A DNA stretch of 64,000 nt from JADCGM01 sp943370355 (GTDB lineage: Bacteria > Pseudomonadota > Alphaproteobacteria > Sphingomonadales > Sphingomonadaceae). Positions 34,784 through 44,782 of this stretch are shown here, piece after piece. The notes beneath the pieces were generated by a model. The model made no database searches. It saw nothing but the letters and a program-made list of their open reading frames with translations, and was not told the DNA's origin. The number at the start of each line of letters is the position of its first letter. Position 1 is the first letter of the stretch. The position numbers and the translations under genes were made by a program. The stretch covers positions 1 through 64,000 of the forward strand of contig CALRQP020000012.1 of NCBI GenBank assembly GCA_943370355.1, read 5' to 3'.

Positions 34784-36717
34784 TAGATTTCGACCTGACT
34801 GCCGAGTTCGACCACGCGATTGGTCGGCAGTTTGAAGAATTCCATCGCCGTTTCGGCGTTCCGCAGCATCCAGGCGAACAGCTTTTCCCGCCAGATCGCC
34901 ATGCCGGGCCGGTCGCTCGCGATCAGCGTCTGACGCGCGAGGAAGAAGCTCGTGTCCATCATCTTGAACTTCGGGCCGCAATTCTCGATCGACTTGAGCA
35001 CGGCCGGGATATCGGTTTCCATCATGAAGCCATAACGGATGATCATCCGCCAGAAGCCGCCGCCCAGATCCATGATCTCGACCCGGTCCTCATTGTCCAC
35101 ATATGGCACTTCGTCGATCACGACCGTCAGGATGATGATCCGCTCGTGGAGCACCTTGTTGTGCTTCAGATTGTGCAGGAGCGCGTGCGGCACGCCGTCG
35201 GCGGTCGACGTCATGAACACGGCGGTACCGGGTACCCGCGTTGTCGATCCCGACGACTTGATGAAAATCTCGATCGGCATCGCCGCTTCGCGCAAGCGCT
35301 GCACCATGAGCGCCCGGCCTTTCGACCAGGTCGTCAGGAAGGTGAAGGCGATCACGCCGACGAGCAGCGGGAACCAGCCGCCAGCCGGGACCTTGGTCAT
35401 GTTGGCGAGGAAATAGGCGCCATCAACGGTGAAGAAGGCCGCGAGCAGCACGCCGGCCAGCAGCCGGTTCCAGTTCCACATATTGTAGAGGACCACGGTC
35501 AGCAGGCAGGTGTCGATCAGCATCGCGCCCGTCACCGCGATGCCATAGGCCGCCGCGAGGTTCGATGAATTGCGGAAGGTCAGCACGAGCAGAATGACCA
35601 TGATCATCAGCGCCCAGTTGATCGTCGGGATGTAGATCTGGCCTGCGGTCGACGCGCTGGTGTGCTGGATGCGCAGGCGCGGGATGAACCCGAGCTGGAT
35701 TGCCTGCTGCGTCACGGAGAAGGCACCGGAGATTACCGCCTGCGAGGCAATGACGGTCGCCATCGTCGCGAGGATGACCAGCGGCAGCCGCAACTCTTCG
35801 GGTGCCAAGAAGAAGAAGGGGTTCTTGATCACGACCGACTGCGCTGCGGGTGCCAGGTTCAGGATCATCGCCCCTTGCCCGAAATAATTGAGCACCAGGG
35901 CAGGAAGCACGAAGAACAGCCAGGACACGCTGATCGGCTTGCGCCCGAAATGCCCCATATCGGCGTAGAGCGCCTCCGCGCCCGTCACGGCGAGCACGAC
36001 CGAGCCGAGTGCGAGGAAGGCGCGCAGGCTGTCCCCCGCGAAAAACTGAACCGCATACCAGGGATTGAGCGCGGCAAAGACGCCGGGGTTCGCGGCGATG
36101 TTGACGATGCCGAGCGCGGCCAGGACGACGAAATAGACGAGCATGACAGGCCCGAACATCGCGCCGACCAGCGCCGTGCCGCGCGACTGGATCATGAACA
36201 GGCCGATCAGGATGACCACAGCCAAAGGCACGACCAGCGGGCCGAACGCGGGCTGGACCACGGTCAGCCCCTCGACCGCCGAGAGCACCGAAATCGCCGG
36301 TGTAATCATCGAGTCGCCATAGAAAAGCGCAGTTGCGAACACGCCGAGCATGATGATTCCCGATGTCCAGCGCTTGCCCGACGTCGAGCGCGAGATCAGT
36401 GCCAGCAGCGCAAGGCTGCCACCTTCGCCGCGATTGTCGGCGCGCATGATGATCGACACATATTTGATCGTGACGACGAGCATCATCGACCAGAAGATCA
36501 ACGACAGCACGCCAAACACATGCGACGGATCGGTCGGCAGCGGATGGTGGCCGGCAAAGGTTTCGCGGAACGCGTAAAGCGGCGACGTGCCGATGTCGCC
36601 GAACACGATGCCGATCGCGCCGACTGCAAGCTTTGCAAGGCTGCCGCGCGGTGCATGGCCGACAGCCTTTTCCCGCGCGCTGGGCACGGTTGCAGTGGCG
36701 GCTGTGGCTGTGTTCAT
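34783..36717 (-). CDS. kup: Kup-family potassium transporter
   Basis: K+/H+ symporter, 644 residues with twelve helices in the first ~430 and a cytosolic tail. LAVGAIGIVFGDIGTSPLYAFRETF (helix 1), GEGGSLALLALISR, YGDSMITPAISVLSAVEG, TGAEALYADMGHFG and YGIAVTGAMLIDT are family signature blocks; GTAVFMTS and LHERIIILTV are in the tail. The ATG at 36717 fits the family; the frame upstream is open but unconserved. Divergent from ald. Confidence 0.95.
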   Translation of the reverse strand: MNTATAATATVPSAREKAVGHAPRGSLAKLAVGAIGIVFGDIGTSPLYAFRETFAGHHPLPTDPSHVFGVLSLIFWSMMLVVTIKYVSIIMRADNRGEGGSLALLALISRSTSGKRWTSGIIMLGVFATALFYGDSMITPAISVLSAVEGLTVVQPAFGPLVVPLAVVILIGLFMIQSRGTALVGAMFGPVMLVYFVVLAALGIVNIAANPGVFAALNPWYAVQFFAGDSLRAFLALGSVVLAVTGAEALYADMGHFGRKPISVSWLFFVLPALVLNYFGQGAMILNLAPAAQSVVIKNPFFFLAPEELRLPLVILATMATVIASQAVISGAFSVTQQAIQLGFIPRLRIQHTSASTAGQIYIPTINWALMIMVILLVLTFRNSSNLAAAYGIAVTGAMLIDTCLLTVVLYNMWNWNRLLAGVLLAAFFTVDGAYFLANMTKVPAGGWFPLLVGVIAFTFLTTWSKGRALMVQRLREAAMPIEIFIKSSGSTTRVPGTAVFMTSTADGVPHALLHNLKHNKVLHERIIILTVVIDEVPYVDNEDRVEIMDLGGGFWRMIIRYGFMMETDIPAVLKSIENCGPKFKMMDTSFFLARQTLIASDRPGMAIWREKLFAWMLRNAETAMEFFKLPTNRVVELGSQVEI

Positions 36718-36892
36718 AATGTGTAAGCGCTCGTCAGACCAACGCGGTAACAACTCAGTCCCGGAGAAAGTGCCTTCGGGTGTCGCGGCAGCGGCGCGCG
36801 GCGGTAGCATAGCCCTTTCGTGCCCGCAACAGCGGGACAACCGCACGACCATTTGTTATAGGCTTGCGCAACTTTGTTACGCGGAGTGAGCT

Positions 36893-37990
36893 ATGCGAGT
36901 CGGTGTCCCCAAGGAAATCAAGGTCCATGAATATCGCGTCGGGCTGACGCCGGCATCGGTCGCCGAGCTCGTCGCGCATGGCCATGAAGTCATCGTCGAA
37001 ACGGGCGCTGGCATGGGCATCGATTTCGAGGATTCGGACTATGTGACTGCCGGCGCACGCATTGTCGGGACACCGCAGGAGGTGTTCGGTGCTTCGGATA
37101 TGATCGTCAAGGTCAAGGAGCCGCAGCTGCACGAATGTGCGTGGCTGAAAGCCCATCACACGCTGTTCACCTATCTGCATCTTGCCGCCGATAAGCCGCA
37201 GGCCGAGGCGCTGATCAAGTCGGGCGCGACCTGCATCGCCTATGAGACCGTCACCGATTCGCGCGGCGGGCTGCCGCTGCTGCGGCCGATGTCGGAGGTC
37301 GCGGGCCGCATGTCGGTGCAGGTCGGCGCGCATTATCTCGAGAAGGAGCAGGGCGGCCGCGGTATCCTGCTCGGCGGCGTGCCGGGCGTTGCGCCGGGGC
37401 GTGTCGCGATCCTCGGCGGCGGCGTGTCGGGCATCAACGCCGCACAAATGGCGGTTGGCCTGCGCGCCGATGTGACGATCTACGATATCTCGACGGCGCG
37501 GCTGGCCGAGATCGACGAATTGTTCGAGGGCCGGGTCAAGACCGCCTTTTCGTCCAAGGCCGCGATCGAGGCAGCAGTGGCGCGGGCGCATGTCGTCATC
37601 GGTGCGGTGCTCATCCCCGGCGCCGCCGCGCCGAAGCTGGTCACGCGCGACATGCTCAAGCTCATGAAGCGCGGCTCGGTTCTCGTCGATATCGCCATCG
37701 ATCAGGGCGGCTGTTTCGAAACCAGCCATGCGACGACGCATCAGGACCCGGTGTTCGTCGTCGACGGCATCATCCATTATTGCGTGGCGAACATGCCGGG
37801 AGCCGTGGCGCGGACCTCAACCTTCGCCCTGAACAACGCGACGCTACCCTTCGCCGTGAAGCTCGCCGACCTTGGTGCCGAAGCAGCGATGAAGGCTGAT
37901 CCGCACCTCGCGATGGGCCTGAACGTCGCGGGCGGCGCGATCCGCCATCGGGCGGTTGCCGAGGCGCTGGACCTGCCCTTCTCGGCCTAG
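36893..37990 (+). CDS. ald: Alanine dehydrogenase
   Basis: NAD-dependent oxidative deamination of L-alanine to pyruvate. 365 residues. MRVGVPKEIKVHEYRVGLTPASV with the substrate-binding Arg, MIVKVKEPQ with the Lys, TYLHLA, catalytic His in the MSVQVGAHYLEKE-type region, the Rossmann motif VAILGGGVSGINAA and DIAIDQGGCFETS. GGAG precedes the ATG by 6 nt. Near-normal length for the family (about 370). Confidence 0.95.
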   Translation: MRVGVPKEIKVHEYRVGLTPASVAELVAHGHEVIVETGAGMGIDFEDSDYVTAGARIVGTPQEVFGASDMIVKVKEPQLHECAWLKAHHTLFTYLHLAADKPQAEALIKSGATCIAYETVTDSRGGLPLLRPMSEVAGRMSVQVGAHYLEKEQGGRGILLGGVPGVAPGRVAILGGGVSGINAAQMAVGLRADVTIYDISTARLAEIDELFEGRVKTAFSSKAAIEAAVARAHVVIGAVLIPGAAAPKLVTRDMLKLMKRGSVLVDIAIDQGGCFETSHATTHQDPVFVVDGIIHYCVANMPGAVARTSTFALNNATLPFAVKLADLGAEAAMKADPHLAMGLNVAGGAIRHRAVAEALDLPFSA

Positions 37991-38047
37991 CTGTCTGCCC
38001 GAACGGAGAGGGTTTACCCCGGCGCGAGCGTCCGTCACTAGACTGGT

Positions 38048-39358
38048 ATGGCCGCCTCGCTTCCTCGCCGCGATTTCGCGCTAGTGTTCGTCGTGCTGCT
38101 GGTGACGGCGGCCGGCAACACCGCGCTGCAATCGGTGCTGCCGGCTGCCGGGCGTGAGATCGGCATTCCCGACCTGCTGATTGCGCTAATCTTCAGCTTC
38201 TCGGCGGCGATCTGGACCGTGTCGGCCCCCTATTGGGCGCGGCAGTCCGACCGGCGCGGCCGCAAGGCTTTGATGCTGCTCGGGGTGGCGGGGTTCGCCG
38301 TGTCGATGCTGCTCTGCGCGCTCGTCGTGCGGGCTGGGCTCGACAAGCTGATCCCGGCGCTCTGGGTGTTCGGCCTGTTCGCGACCGCCCGGATGATCTT
38401 CGGCGTCTTCGGCTCGGCATCGAACCCCGCCGCGCAGGCCTATGTCGCGAGCCACACCAGCGAGGAGGAGCGGACCAACGGTGTCGCAACGCTGTCGTCA
38501 GCCTTCGGGCTCGGCACCATCCTCGGCCCCGCTGTCGCGCCCTTCTTCGTGCTGCCGTTCGTCGGCCTATCGGGGCCGATGTTCGCGTTCAGCCTCATCG
38601 CCGTCATTGTCGCGACGACGGTCTGGCGGCTGCTGCCCGACGACAATCCGGCGAACCGGCGCGGCTCCGGCGCTGCGGCGGGCGAGCCGAGCGTCGGCGG
38701 CGCACCGACCGGTGCCACGGCAATCGCCGCCGTCAACGACAGGCCGCAGCGCCTGTCGTGGCGCGATCCGCGCATCAAGCCCTTCATGCTGTACGGATTT
38801 ACCTCGGGCAGTATCCAGGCGGCAACCGGGCAGGCGCTCGGCTTCCTGATCATCGACCGCCTCGGTGGTCAGGCAGCGGAGGCGCAGCGCTTCATCGGCA
38901 TCGCGCTGATGGCGGGGGCTGCCGCGACGCTGCTCGCGCAATGGGGCCTGATCCGCATGCTGCACATGACGCCCGCATCGCTGATGCGCTGGGGCACGGG
39001 ACTCGCCGCCGTCGGCACGCTCGGGATCGCGCTTGCGCCCGACTATTATGGCATCGTCGTCGCCTATGCGCTGACCAGCCTCGGCTATGGCTTCGCCCGC
39101 CCGGGATTCACGGCGGGATCATCGCTGGCGGTCCACGAAAGTGAGCAAGGCTCGGTCGCCGGTGCGATCACCGCCGTCAACGGCAGCTGCTTCGTGCTGT
39201 CCCCCGCGATCGGCATCGGGCTTTACGAACTGTCGCGCCCCGCGCCCTATCTGGCGGGCGCGGCGGGGTTGGCGTTGCTACTAACCTACACTTGGCGCAA
39301 CCGGCAGCTCCGCGCCGCGACGCCCCATCTGGTTCCAAGGGATGAGGTGGGGCTTTAG
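38048..39358 (+). CDS. MFS transporter (TetA-like drug:H+ antiporter group)
   Basis: 436 residues, twelve helices in two six-helix bundles separated by a central loop (about 200-235). The loop 2-3 motif is WARQSDRRGRKALMLLG, matching the MFS motif A. The first half also contains ARMIFGVFGSASNPAAQAYVASHT, the second half FGFARPGF-like ALTSLGYGFARPGFTAGSSLAV. Efflux of a drug or metabolite is likely; substrate unknown. Stands alone. Confidence 0.88.
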   Translation: MAASLPRRDFALVFVVLLVTAAGNTALQSVLPAAGREIGIPDLLIALIFSFSAAIWTVSAPYWARQSDRRGRKALMLLGVAGFAVSMLLCALVVRAGLDKLIPALWVFGLFATARMIFGVFGSASNPAAQAYVASHTSEEERTNGVATLSSAFGLGTILGPAVAPFFVLPFVGLSGPMFAFSLIAVIVATTVWRLLPDDNPANRRGSGAAAGEPSVGGAPTGATAIAAVNDRPQRLSWRDPRIKPFMLYGFTSGSIQAATGQALGFLIIDRLGGQAAEAQRFIGIALMAGAAATLLAQWGLIRMLHMTPASLMRWGTGLAAVGTLGIALAPDYYGIVVAYALTSLGYGFARPGFTAGSSLAVHESEQGSVAGAITAVNGSCFVLSPAIGIGLYELSRPAPYLAGAAGLALLLTYTWRNRQLRAATPHLVPRDEVGL

Positions 39359-39444
39359 CGGCTCGCGTGACGAGGGCAGTCCTGACTTTCGCAGGGGTCG
39401 TCGCCCGTCTATGAGGGGTCGCACGAGTTGCGGGGAGACGGGCT

Positions 39445-41544
39445 TTGCGGGCTTGGGTGTTGGGCGCGGCGATGGCTGCAGCGATGGCGGGGACGGTCGC
39501 AGTGGCGGCGGACGAGGACCCTTACCAGTGGCTCGAGGAGGTGCAGGGTGCCAAGGCGCTTGCGCAGGTCAAGACGTGGAACGCCGCGACCGCCAAACAG
39601 CTTGAAGCGGCCCCCGGATTCGCGAGCTACCGCGATCGCTCGCTGGCGATCCTCAACGACAAGCGCCAGCTTGCCTATCCTGACGAGATCCAAAGCAGCA
39701 ATGTTACCAATTTCTGGCAGGACGCTGCCAATGTGCGCGGGCTGTGGCGCGTCGCGACGACGGCCTCCTTCGTGGCGGGCACACCCGATTGGCGCACGCT
39801 CATCGACCTCGATGCACTGTCGAAGGCCGAAGGGAAGAATTGGGTGTGGAAGGGCGCGAACTGCCTGAAGCCCGACTACCGCTACTGCCTCGTCGGTCTG
39901 TCGGACGGTGGCAAGGATGCGCTCGAATGGCGCGAGTTCGATACCGCGACCGCGAAATTCGTCAGCGGCGGTTTCGCGACTCCGGCGGCAAAAAGCAGCG
40001 TCGCCTGGCTCGACCGCGACCATCTGCTCGTCCAGTCCGATTTCGGCCCGGGCACGGTGACCGACAGCGGCTATGGCCGGCAAGTGCGGCTTTGGACGCG
40101 TGGCACACCGCTCAGCGACGCCAAGCTGGTTGCCGAAGGCACGACAAGCGACGTCGGCGTCACGCCAGCCGTTTTCTGGGACAGCAATCGTGCTTGGGGC
40201 ACGATTTTCCGCAGCACGAGCTTCTGGGAAACCGAACTGTCGCATCTGACCCCGTCGGGCGCGCTGGTGCGTTCGCCGCTGCCGGCCAGTGCCGAACTGC
40301 AGGACGTGCTCGGGGGCCGCGCCATCGCGCTGCTGCATGTCGACTGGAGCTTCCGCGGCACCAAATGGCTCGCCGGTTCGATCGTCGCTTACTCGATCGA
40401 CCCGGTGCTGCGCGGCGAACCGGCGACGGTCGAGGCCGTCTATGTGCCCTCATCGACCGAGGCGGTCGAGGAGGTACGCGCCAGCCAAAATGTTCTCTGG
40501 GTCAAGGTGCTCGACAATGTCGCGGGCAAGCTCGTGTCGCTGCGGCGCGGGCCCTACGGCTGGGTCGCACGCAACGTGCCGCTCGCGCAGAACAGCGTCG
40601 TCCATTTGATGACGGTCGGTGGCACCCCCGACCTCGCCTTCGTCGGCGTCGAAGGGCTCGCGCAGCCCGAGACGCTCTACGCCGTGCAGCCCGAAGGCCG
40701 CCGCACCGCTGTCGCAAGCCTGCCGGCCTTCTTCGATGCGTCGAAGGTCGAGGTCAGCCAGCATTTCGCGACATCGCCGGACGGCACCAAGGTTCCCTAT
40801 TTCGTCGTGCGTCCGGCCGGGACGACGGGGCCGATCCCGACTCTCATGCACGCTTATGGCGGCTTCCGCGCCGCGACCAATCCCACCTATCTCAGCAAGA
40901 ACCCGTCGCGGCTCGGGCCGATGGCGCAATTCTGGGTTCAGGAGGGCGGCGCCTTCGTGCTCGCGAATATTCGCGGCGGCGGCGAATTCGGCCCGGCCTG
41001 GCATGAGAGCGTGTTGAAGGCGAATCGCCAGAAGGTGTTCGACGATTTCTATGCGGTCGCCGAGGATCTGAAGAAGACCGGCATTACCTCGAAGCTCGGC
41101 ATTTCCGGCCGGTCGAACGGCGGTCTGCTCATGGGCGTCGCCTATACGCAGCGCCCCGAACTGTTCGACGCGGTGCTGATGGGCGTGCCGCTGTCCGATA
41201 TGAAACGGTACAGCCATCTGCTCGCCGGTGCGTCGTGGATGGGTGAATATGGCGACCCCGACAAGCCCGAGGAATGGGCCTATATCTCCAAATATTCACC
41301 CTATCAGAACCTGAAGGCGGGCGCGAAATATCCGAAGGTGATGATCTACACCTCGACCAAGGATGACCGAGTCCACCCCGGCCACGCCCGCAAGATGGCG
41401 GCGCGCATGGAGGAGCAGGGCCATCCCTTCTATTATTTCGAGAATATCGAGGGCGGCCATGCCGGCACCGCGAACAAGAGCGAAGATGCCTACCGCGCTG
41501 CGCTGATGATGGTTTACCTGAACCGCGAGCTGAAGGGGAAATGA
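39445..41544 (+). CDS. Prolyl oligopeptidase-family serine peptidase
   Basis: 699 residues, secreted to the periplasm. The TTG at 39445 is taken as start because GGGGAG lies 8 nt before and it gives a full signal peptide (MRAWVLGAAMAAAMAGTVAVAA); a downstream ATG (39472) would leave a shorter one. Beta-propeller domain about 30-430 starting DEDPYQWLEEVQG; peptidase domain with nucleophile GISGRSNGGLLMG (Ser about 558), Asp in TSTKDDRVHPGHA (about 635) and His in NIEGGHAG (about 672). Operon with the DUF885 gene (4-nt overlap). Confidence 0.92.
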   Translation: MRAWVLGAAMAAAMAGTVAVAADEDPYQWLEEVQGAKALAQVKTWNAATAKQLEAAPGFASYRDRSLAILNDKRQLAYPDEIQSSNVTNFWQDAANVRGLWRVATTASFVAGTPDWRTLIDLDALSKAEGKNWVWKGANCLKPDYRYCLVGLSDGGKDALEWREFDTATAKFVSGGFATPAAKSSVAWLDRDHLLVQSDFGPGTVTDSGYGRQVRLWTRGTPLSDAKLVAEGTTSDVGVTPAVFWDSNRAWGTIFRSTSFWETELSHLTPSGALVRSPLPASAELQDVLGGRAIALLHVDWSFRGTKWLAGSIVAYSIDPVLRGEPATVEAVYVPSSTEAVEEVRASQNVLWVKVLDNVAGKLVSLRRGPYGWVARNVPLAQNSVVHLMTVGGTPDLAFVGVEGLAQPETLYAVQPEGRRTAVASLPAFFDASKVEVSQHFATSPDGTKVPYFVVRPAGTTGPIPTLMHAYGGFRAATNPTYLSKNPSRLGPMAQFWVQEGGAFVLANIRGGGEFGPAWHESVLKANRQKVFDDFYAVAEDLKKTGITSKLGISGRSNGGLLMGVAYTQRPELFDAVLMGVPLSDMKRYSHLLAGASWMGEYGDPDKPEEWAYISKYSPYQNLKAGAKYPKVMIYTSTKDDRVHPGHARKMAARMEEQGHPFYYFENIEGGHAGTANKSEDAYRAALMMVYLNRELKGK

Positions 41545-43346
41545 CCCCGCGTCTGCTGCTCGCGACGGCGATGCTCGCGCTGGCGGCGTGCCAGAGCGGG
41601 CCGGTCAAGCCGACCGCCGCGACGAGTTCGGCAGCGACTCCTTCGCAGCGCATCGCCGCGCTGTTCGCGGCCTCGGATGCCGCGAGTCTCCGGCGCAACC
41701 CGCTCTATGCGCTTGGCCGGGGCGACCTCAGCCACGCGGCCGAGTTCGGCGACTATATCAGCGACCGCTATTATGCGGCGGAGCGGGCGGCGGCGGAGGC
41801 CGACCTGGCGGCGCTGGCGCGTATCGACCGGGCCGCGCTGACGCCCGACGAGCAGATTTCCTACGACGTGTTCAAATGGCAGCGCACCACCGACCTGCGC
41901 GGGCTGCAGCCTGATCTGCTGCCGCTGCTTGCCGACCGGCCGATCGACCATTTCAACGGCCTGCACACCGGGTTTGCGGAGCTGAGCAGCGGGCAGGGCT
42001 CCGCCCCGTTCAAGACCGTCGCCGATTATGAGGCGGGGCTGAAACGCTTCGACGGTTTCGTGGTCTGGCTCGGCCGCGCCGAGGCACGGATGCGGCAGGG
42101 CATGGCGGCGGGGATCGTCCAGCCCAAGCTCGTCACCGCCAATGTCGTCGAACAGCTCGATGCGATGATCGGCCCGCCGATCGAATCGGGCGCGTTCATG
42201 AAGCCCGTCATGGCCTTCCCGGCGGGCATTCCGGCCAAGGATCAGGTCCGGCTGCGCGCAGCCTATACGAAAGCGGTCGGCGGCAAGGTGCTTCCGGCGC
42301 TGGTCCGGCTCCGCAACTTCCTGCGGACGGACTATCGCATCCAGAGTCGCGGCAGCGTCGGCCTGCTCGACATGCCCGGCGGCCCGGCGCTCTACGCCTA
42401 TCTCGTGCAGCGCGAGACGACGACCGACATGACGCCCGAGGCGATCCATGCGCTTGGCCTCAGCGAAGTCGCGCGCATCCAGGGCGAGATGGCCGGGATC
42501 ATGAAGCAGGTCGGCTTCAAGGGCAGTTTGCGCGAATTCTTCGATTTCATCCGCACCGATCCGCGCTTCAAACCGACCTCGCGCGCGGCGCTGCAGGACG
42601 GCTATTATTCGATCGGCAAGTCGGTCGATGCGGGTGTCGGGCGGCTGTTCTCGACACTGCCGAAGACGCCGCTGCGCATCGAGCCGGTCCCGGCGCTGAC
42701 CGAAAAGGGCGCGGCGCGCGGCTCCTACAATGGCGGTTCGGCCGACGGCACGCGGCCCGGCACCTTCTATTTCAACGCCTATGACCTGCCGTCGCGCACC
42801 ACCCCGGCGATGACGACGCTCTACCTGCACGAAGGCGTGCCCGGGCATCATTTCCAGATCAGCCTGGCGCAGGAGAACACGTCACTGCCGGCTTTCCAGC
42901 GTTTCGGTGGCAATACCGCCTATGTCGAGGGCTGGGGCCTCTACGCCGAGACGCTTGGCAAGGAACTCGGCGTCCTCGATGACCCTTACCAATATTTCGG
43001 CTATCTCGACTCGCAGCTGTTCCGCGCGATCCGCCTCGTCGTCGATACCGGCATCCACGCCAAGGGTTGGACGCGCGACCAGTCGATCCAATACATTCTC
43101 GATAACAGCTCGCGCGGCCGCTCGAACGCCACGGCCGAGGTCGAGCGTTATATCGCGATGCCGGGGCAGGCGCTCAGCTACAAGATCGGCGCGCTGAAGA
43201 TCCGCGAACTGCGCAAGCGCGCCGAACAGGCGCTGGGACCCCGCTTCGACCCGCGCGCCTTCCATGCGCAAGTATTGGGCTCGGGCGCGCTGCCGCTCGC
43301 TGTGCTCGACGCGAAAATCGACCGCTGGATTGCGAGCCAAAGATGA
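41541..43346 (+). CDS. DUF885-family lipoprotein, putative metallopeptidase
   Basis: 601 residues. An N-terminal lipobox LALAAC (Cys17) makes it a lipoprotein. The DUF885 domain carries HEGVPGHHFQ, an HExxxHH-like zinc-binding helix, preceded by the conserved FYFNAYDLPSRT and followed by NTAYVEGWGLYAE (Glu ligand candidate). It ends KIGALKIRELRKRAEQALGPRFD, a family hallmark. Overlaps neighbours by 4 nt on both sides, giving a peptidase-DUF885-nadC transcript. Confidence 0.9.
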   Translation: MTPRLLLATAMLALAACQSGPVKPTAATSSAATPSQRIAALFAASDAASLRRNPLYALGRGDLSHAAEFGDYISDRYYAAERAAAEADLAALARIDRAALTPDEQISYDVFKWQRTTDLRGLQPDLLPLLADRPIDHFNGLHTGFAELSSGQGSAPFKTVADYEAGLKRFDGFVVWLGRAEARMRQGMAAGIVQPKLVTANVVEQLDAMIGPPIESGAFMKPVMAFPAGIPAKDQVRLRAAYTKAVGGKVLPALVRLRNFLRTDYRIQSRGSVGLLDMPGGPALYAYLVQRETTTDMTPEAIHALGLSEVARIQGEMAGIMKQVGFKGSLREFFDFIRTDPRFKPTSRAALQDGYYSIGKSVDAGVGRLFSTLPKTPLRIEPVPALTEKGAARGSYNGGSADGTRPGTFYFNAYDLPSRTTPAMTTLYLHEGVPGHHFQISLAQENTSLPAFQRFGGNTAYVEGWGLYAETLGKELGVLDDPYQYFGYLDSQLFRAIRLVVDTGIHAKGWTRDQSIQYILDNSSRGRSNATAEVERYIAMPGQALSYKIGALKIRELRKRAEQALGPRFDPRAFHAQVLGSGALPLAVLDAKIDRWIASQR

Positions 43347-44176
43347 TCGACGGATTCGACCTCGATAGCTTCGTCAAGACGACGCTCGCCGAAGACCTTG
43401 GCAGCGGTGGCGATGTGACCTCGCAGGCGGTGATCCCTGCCGACGCTCGCCTCGCTGCCGAAATGGCGAGCCGCGATGCGGTAACGGTTGCAGGACTGGA
43501 GATCGGCGCGGCCTTTTTCCGCGCGCTCGATCCGTCGGCGACGGTGACAATGCTCGCCGCCGACGGCGAGCGCGTCCATCCGGGCAAAGCGCTGATGCGC
43601 ATCGTCGGCAATGCGCGCGCGCTGCTCACCGCCGAACGGTCGGCGCTCAACACCGTGCAGCATCTGACCGGCATCGCGACGATGACGCGGACCTATGCCG
43701 ATGCCATTGCGGGCACGGGCTGCATCCTGCTCGACACGCGCAAGACGCTGCCGGGGCTGCGCGTCATCGAAAAATATGCGACGCGCATGGGCGGCGCGCA
43801 CAATCACCGCATGCGGCTCGATGACGGTGTGCTCATCAAGGACAATCATGTCGCGGTGGCGGGCGGTGTCGAAGCGGCAGTGCGCGCGGCCAAGGCGGCC
43901 GGGTTGACCCTGCCCGTGCAGGTCGAAGTCGACAGGATCGACCAGATCGAACCTGCGCTCGCAGCGGGCGCCGACCGGCTGCTGCTCGACAATATGCCGC
44001 CGCCGGTGCTGCGCGAGGCCGTCGCGCTCATCGCCGGCCGTGTGCCGACCGAGGCGTCAGGCGGCGTCAATCTCCAGACGATCCGGGCGATTGCTGAATC
44101 GGGCGTGACCTATGTGTCGGTCGGCCGGCTGACCCAGAGTGCGCCCGCGGCGGATATCGGGTTGGATTACGCGTAA
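43343..44176 (+). CDS. nadC: Nicotinate-nucleotide diphosphorylase (carboxylating)
   Basis: Quinolinate phosphoribosyltransferase of de novo NAD synthesis. 277 residues. N-terminal TLAEDLGSGGDVTSQAVIP, ERSALNTVQHLTGIATMTR, DTRKTLPGLRVIEKYATRMGGAHNHRMRLDDGVLIKDNH (substrate residues Arg, Lys, His), QVEVDRIDQIEPAL, LLLDNMPPPVLREAV and SGGVNLQTIRAIAESGVTYVSVG. The nadA/nadB genes are not present here. Ends just before the large palindromic element. Confidence 0.96.
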   Translation: MIDGFDLDSFVKTTLAEDLGSGGDVTSQAVIPADARLAAEMASRDAVTVAGLEIGAAFFRALDPSATVTMLAADGERVHPGKALMRIVGNARALLTAERSALNTVQHLTGIATMTRTYADAIAGTGCILLDTRKTLPGLRVIEKYATRMGGAHNHRMRLDDGVLIKDNHVAVAGGVEAAVRAAKAAGLTLPVQVEVDRIDQIEPALAAGADRLLLDNMPPPVLREAVALIAGRVPTEASGGVNLQTIRAIAESGVTYVSVGRLTQSAPAADIGLDYA

Positions 44177-44183
44177 CTCCTCT

Positions 44184-44310
44184 CCTCCCAGGCAGGGAGG
44201 AGACGACTCGGCGAAGCCGAGCGAGAGGAGGGTCGAACGCGGCGCCGCATCTAACCCTTCGACCCTCCCCCGTCAGGCCTTCGGCCTGTCGCCCCTCCCT
44301 GCCTGGGAGG
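44184..44310. repeat. 127-bp nested palindromic element
   Basis: Outer 17-bp perfect inverted repeat (44184-44200 with 44294-44310), a second 11-bp inverted repeat inside (44227-44237 with 44258-44268), and two side hairpins, CTCGGC-GAA-GCCGAG (44207-44221) and CAGGCC-TTC-GGCCTG (44274-44288). Together they can fold into a cloverleaf-like cruciform. It fills the gap between convergent nadC and the DUF4112 gene. It resembles intergenic REP/BIME-like repeats and could terminate both genes. Confidence 0.75.
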
Positions 44311-44315
44311 GGGGA

Positions 44316-44741
44316 TCAGCGGTTCGGCCGGATGTCCACCGTCACCGTCCCCGGATGATGCCGGTCCAGATGCGCCTTGATGATCTTCAGATTGCGCGAG
44401 TTCGACTTGAAGAAAAAGTCGGGGATCGCGCCGACCCAGGGGATCAGCCCCAGCAGGAAGTCGAAGCCGACATTGCCGCTCATCCGCGCGATCTGCCATT
44501 TCGACATGCCGAGGTTGCGCGCTTCCCAGACCATCCAGGCACCCAGCGCCGCCGCCACCGCGTCGCCGGCGACCGGGATCACGTCGAGCAGCACGTCGAG
44601 GCCGATCTTCTGATTGGTGCCGGGGATGGTGAAGGCGCGCTCGAGCAGCTTCTCCATCGCCTCGACACGGGTACGGACCGCGAGCGGGTCGCGCGAGAGG
44701 TGCGCGGTTGCGCGGTCGAAGGTGGTGCGATCGATGGCCAT
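44316..44741 (-). CDS. DUF4112 membrane protein
   Basis: 141 residues from the ATG at 44741. Two to three hydrophobic stretches: GLDVLLDVIPVAGDAVAAALGAWMVWEAR and GFDLLLGLIPWVGAIPDFFF-type sequence (the repeated IPxxGD/IP box is the DUF4112 hallmark). No function is established for the family. The short N-terminal extension upstream of 44741 is unconserved. Confidence 0.88.
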   Translation of the reverse strand: MAIDRTTFDRATAHLSRDPLAVRTRVEAMEKLLERAFTIPGTNQKIGLDVLLDVIPVAGDAVAAALGAWMVWEARNLGMSKWQIARMSGNVGFDFLLGLIPWVGAIPDFFFKSNSRNLKIIKAHLDRHHPGTVTVDIRPNR

Positions 44742-44782
44742 TGCGCCGTAACAGATGGGGTGGCGGGATCGTTCCCGCAACG

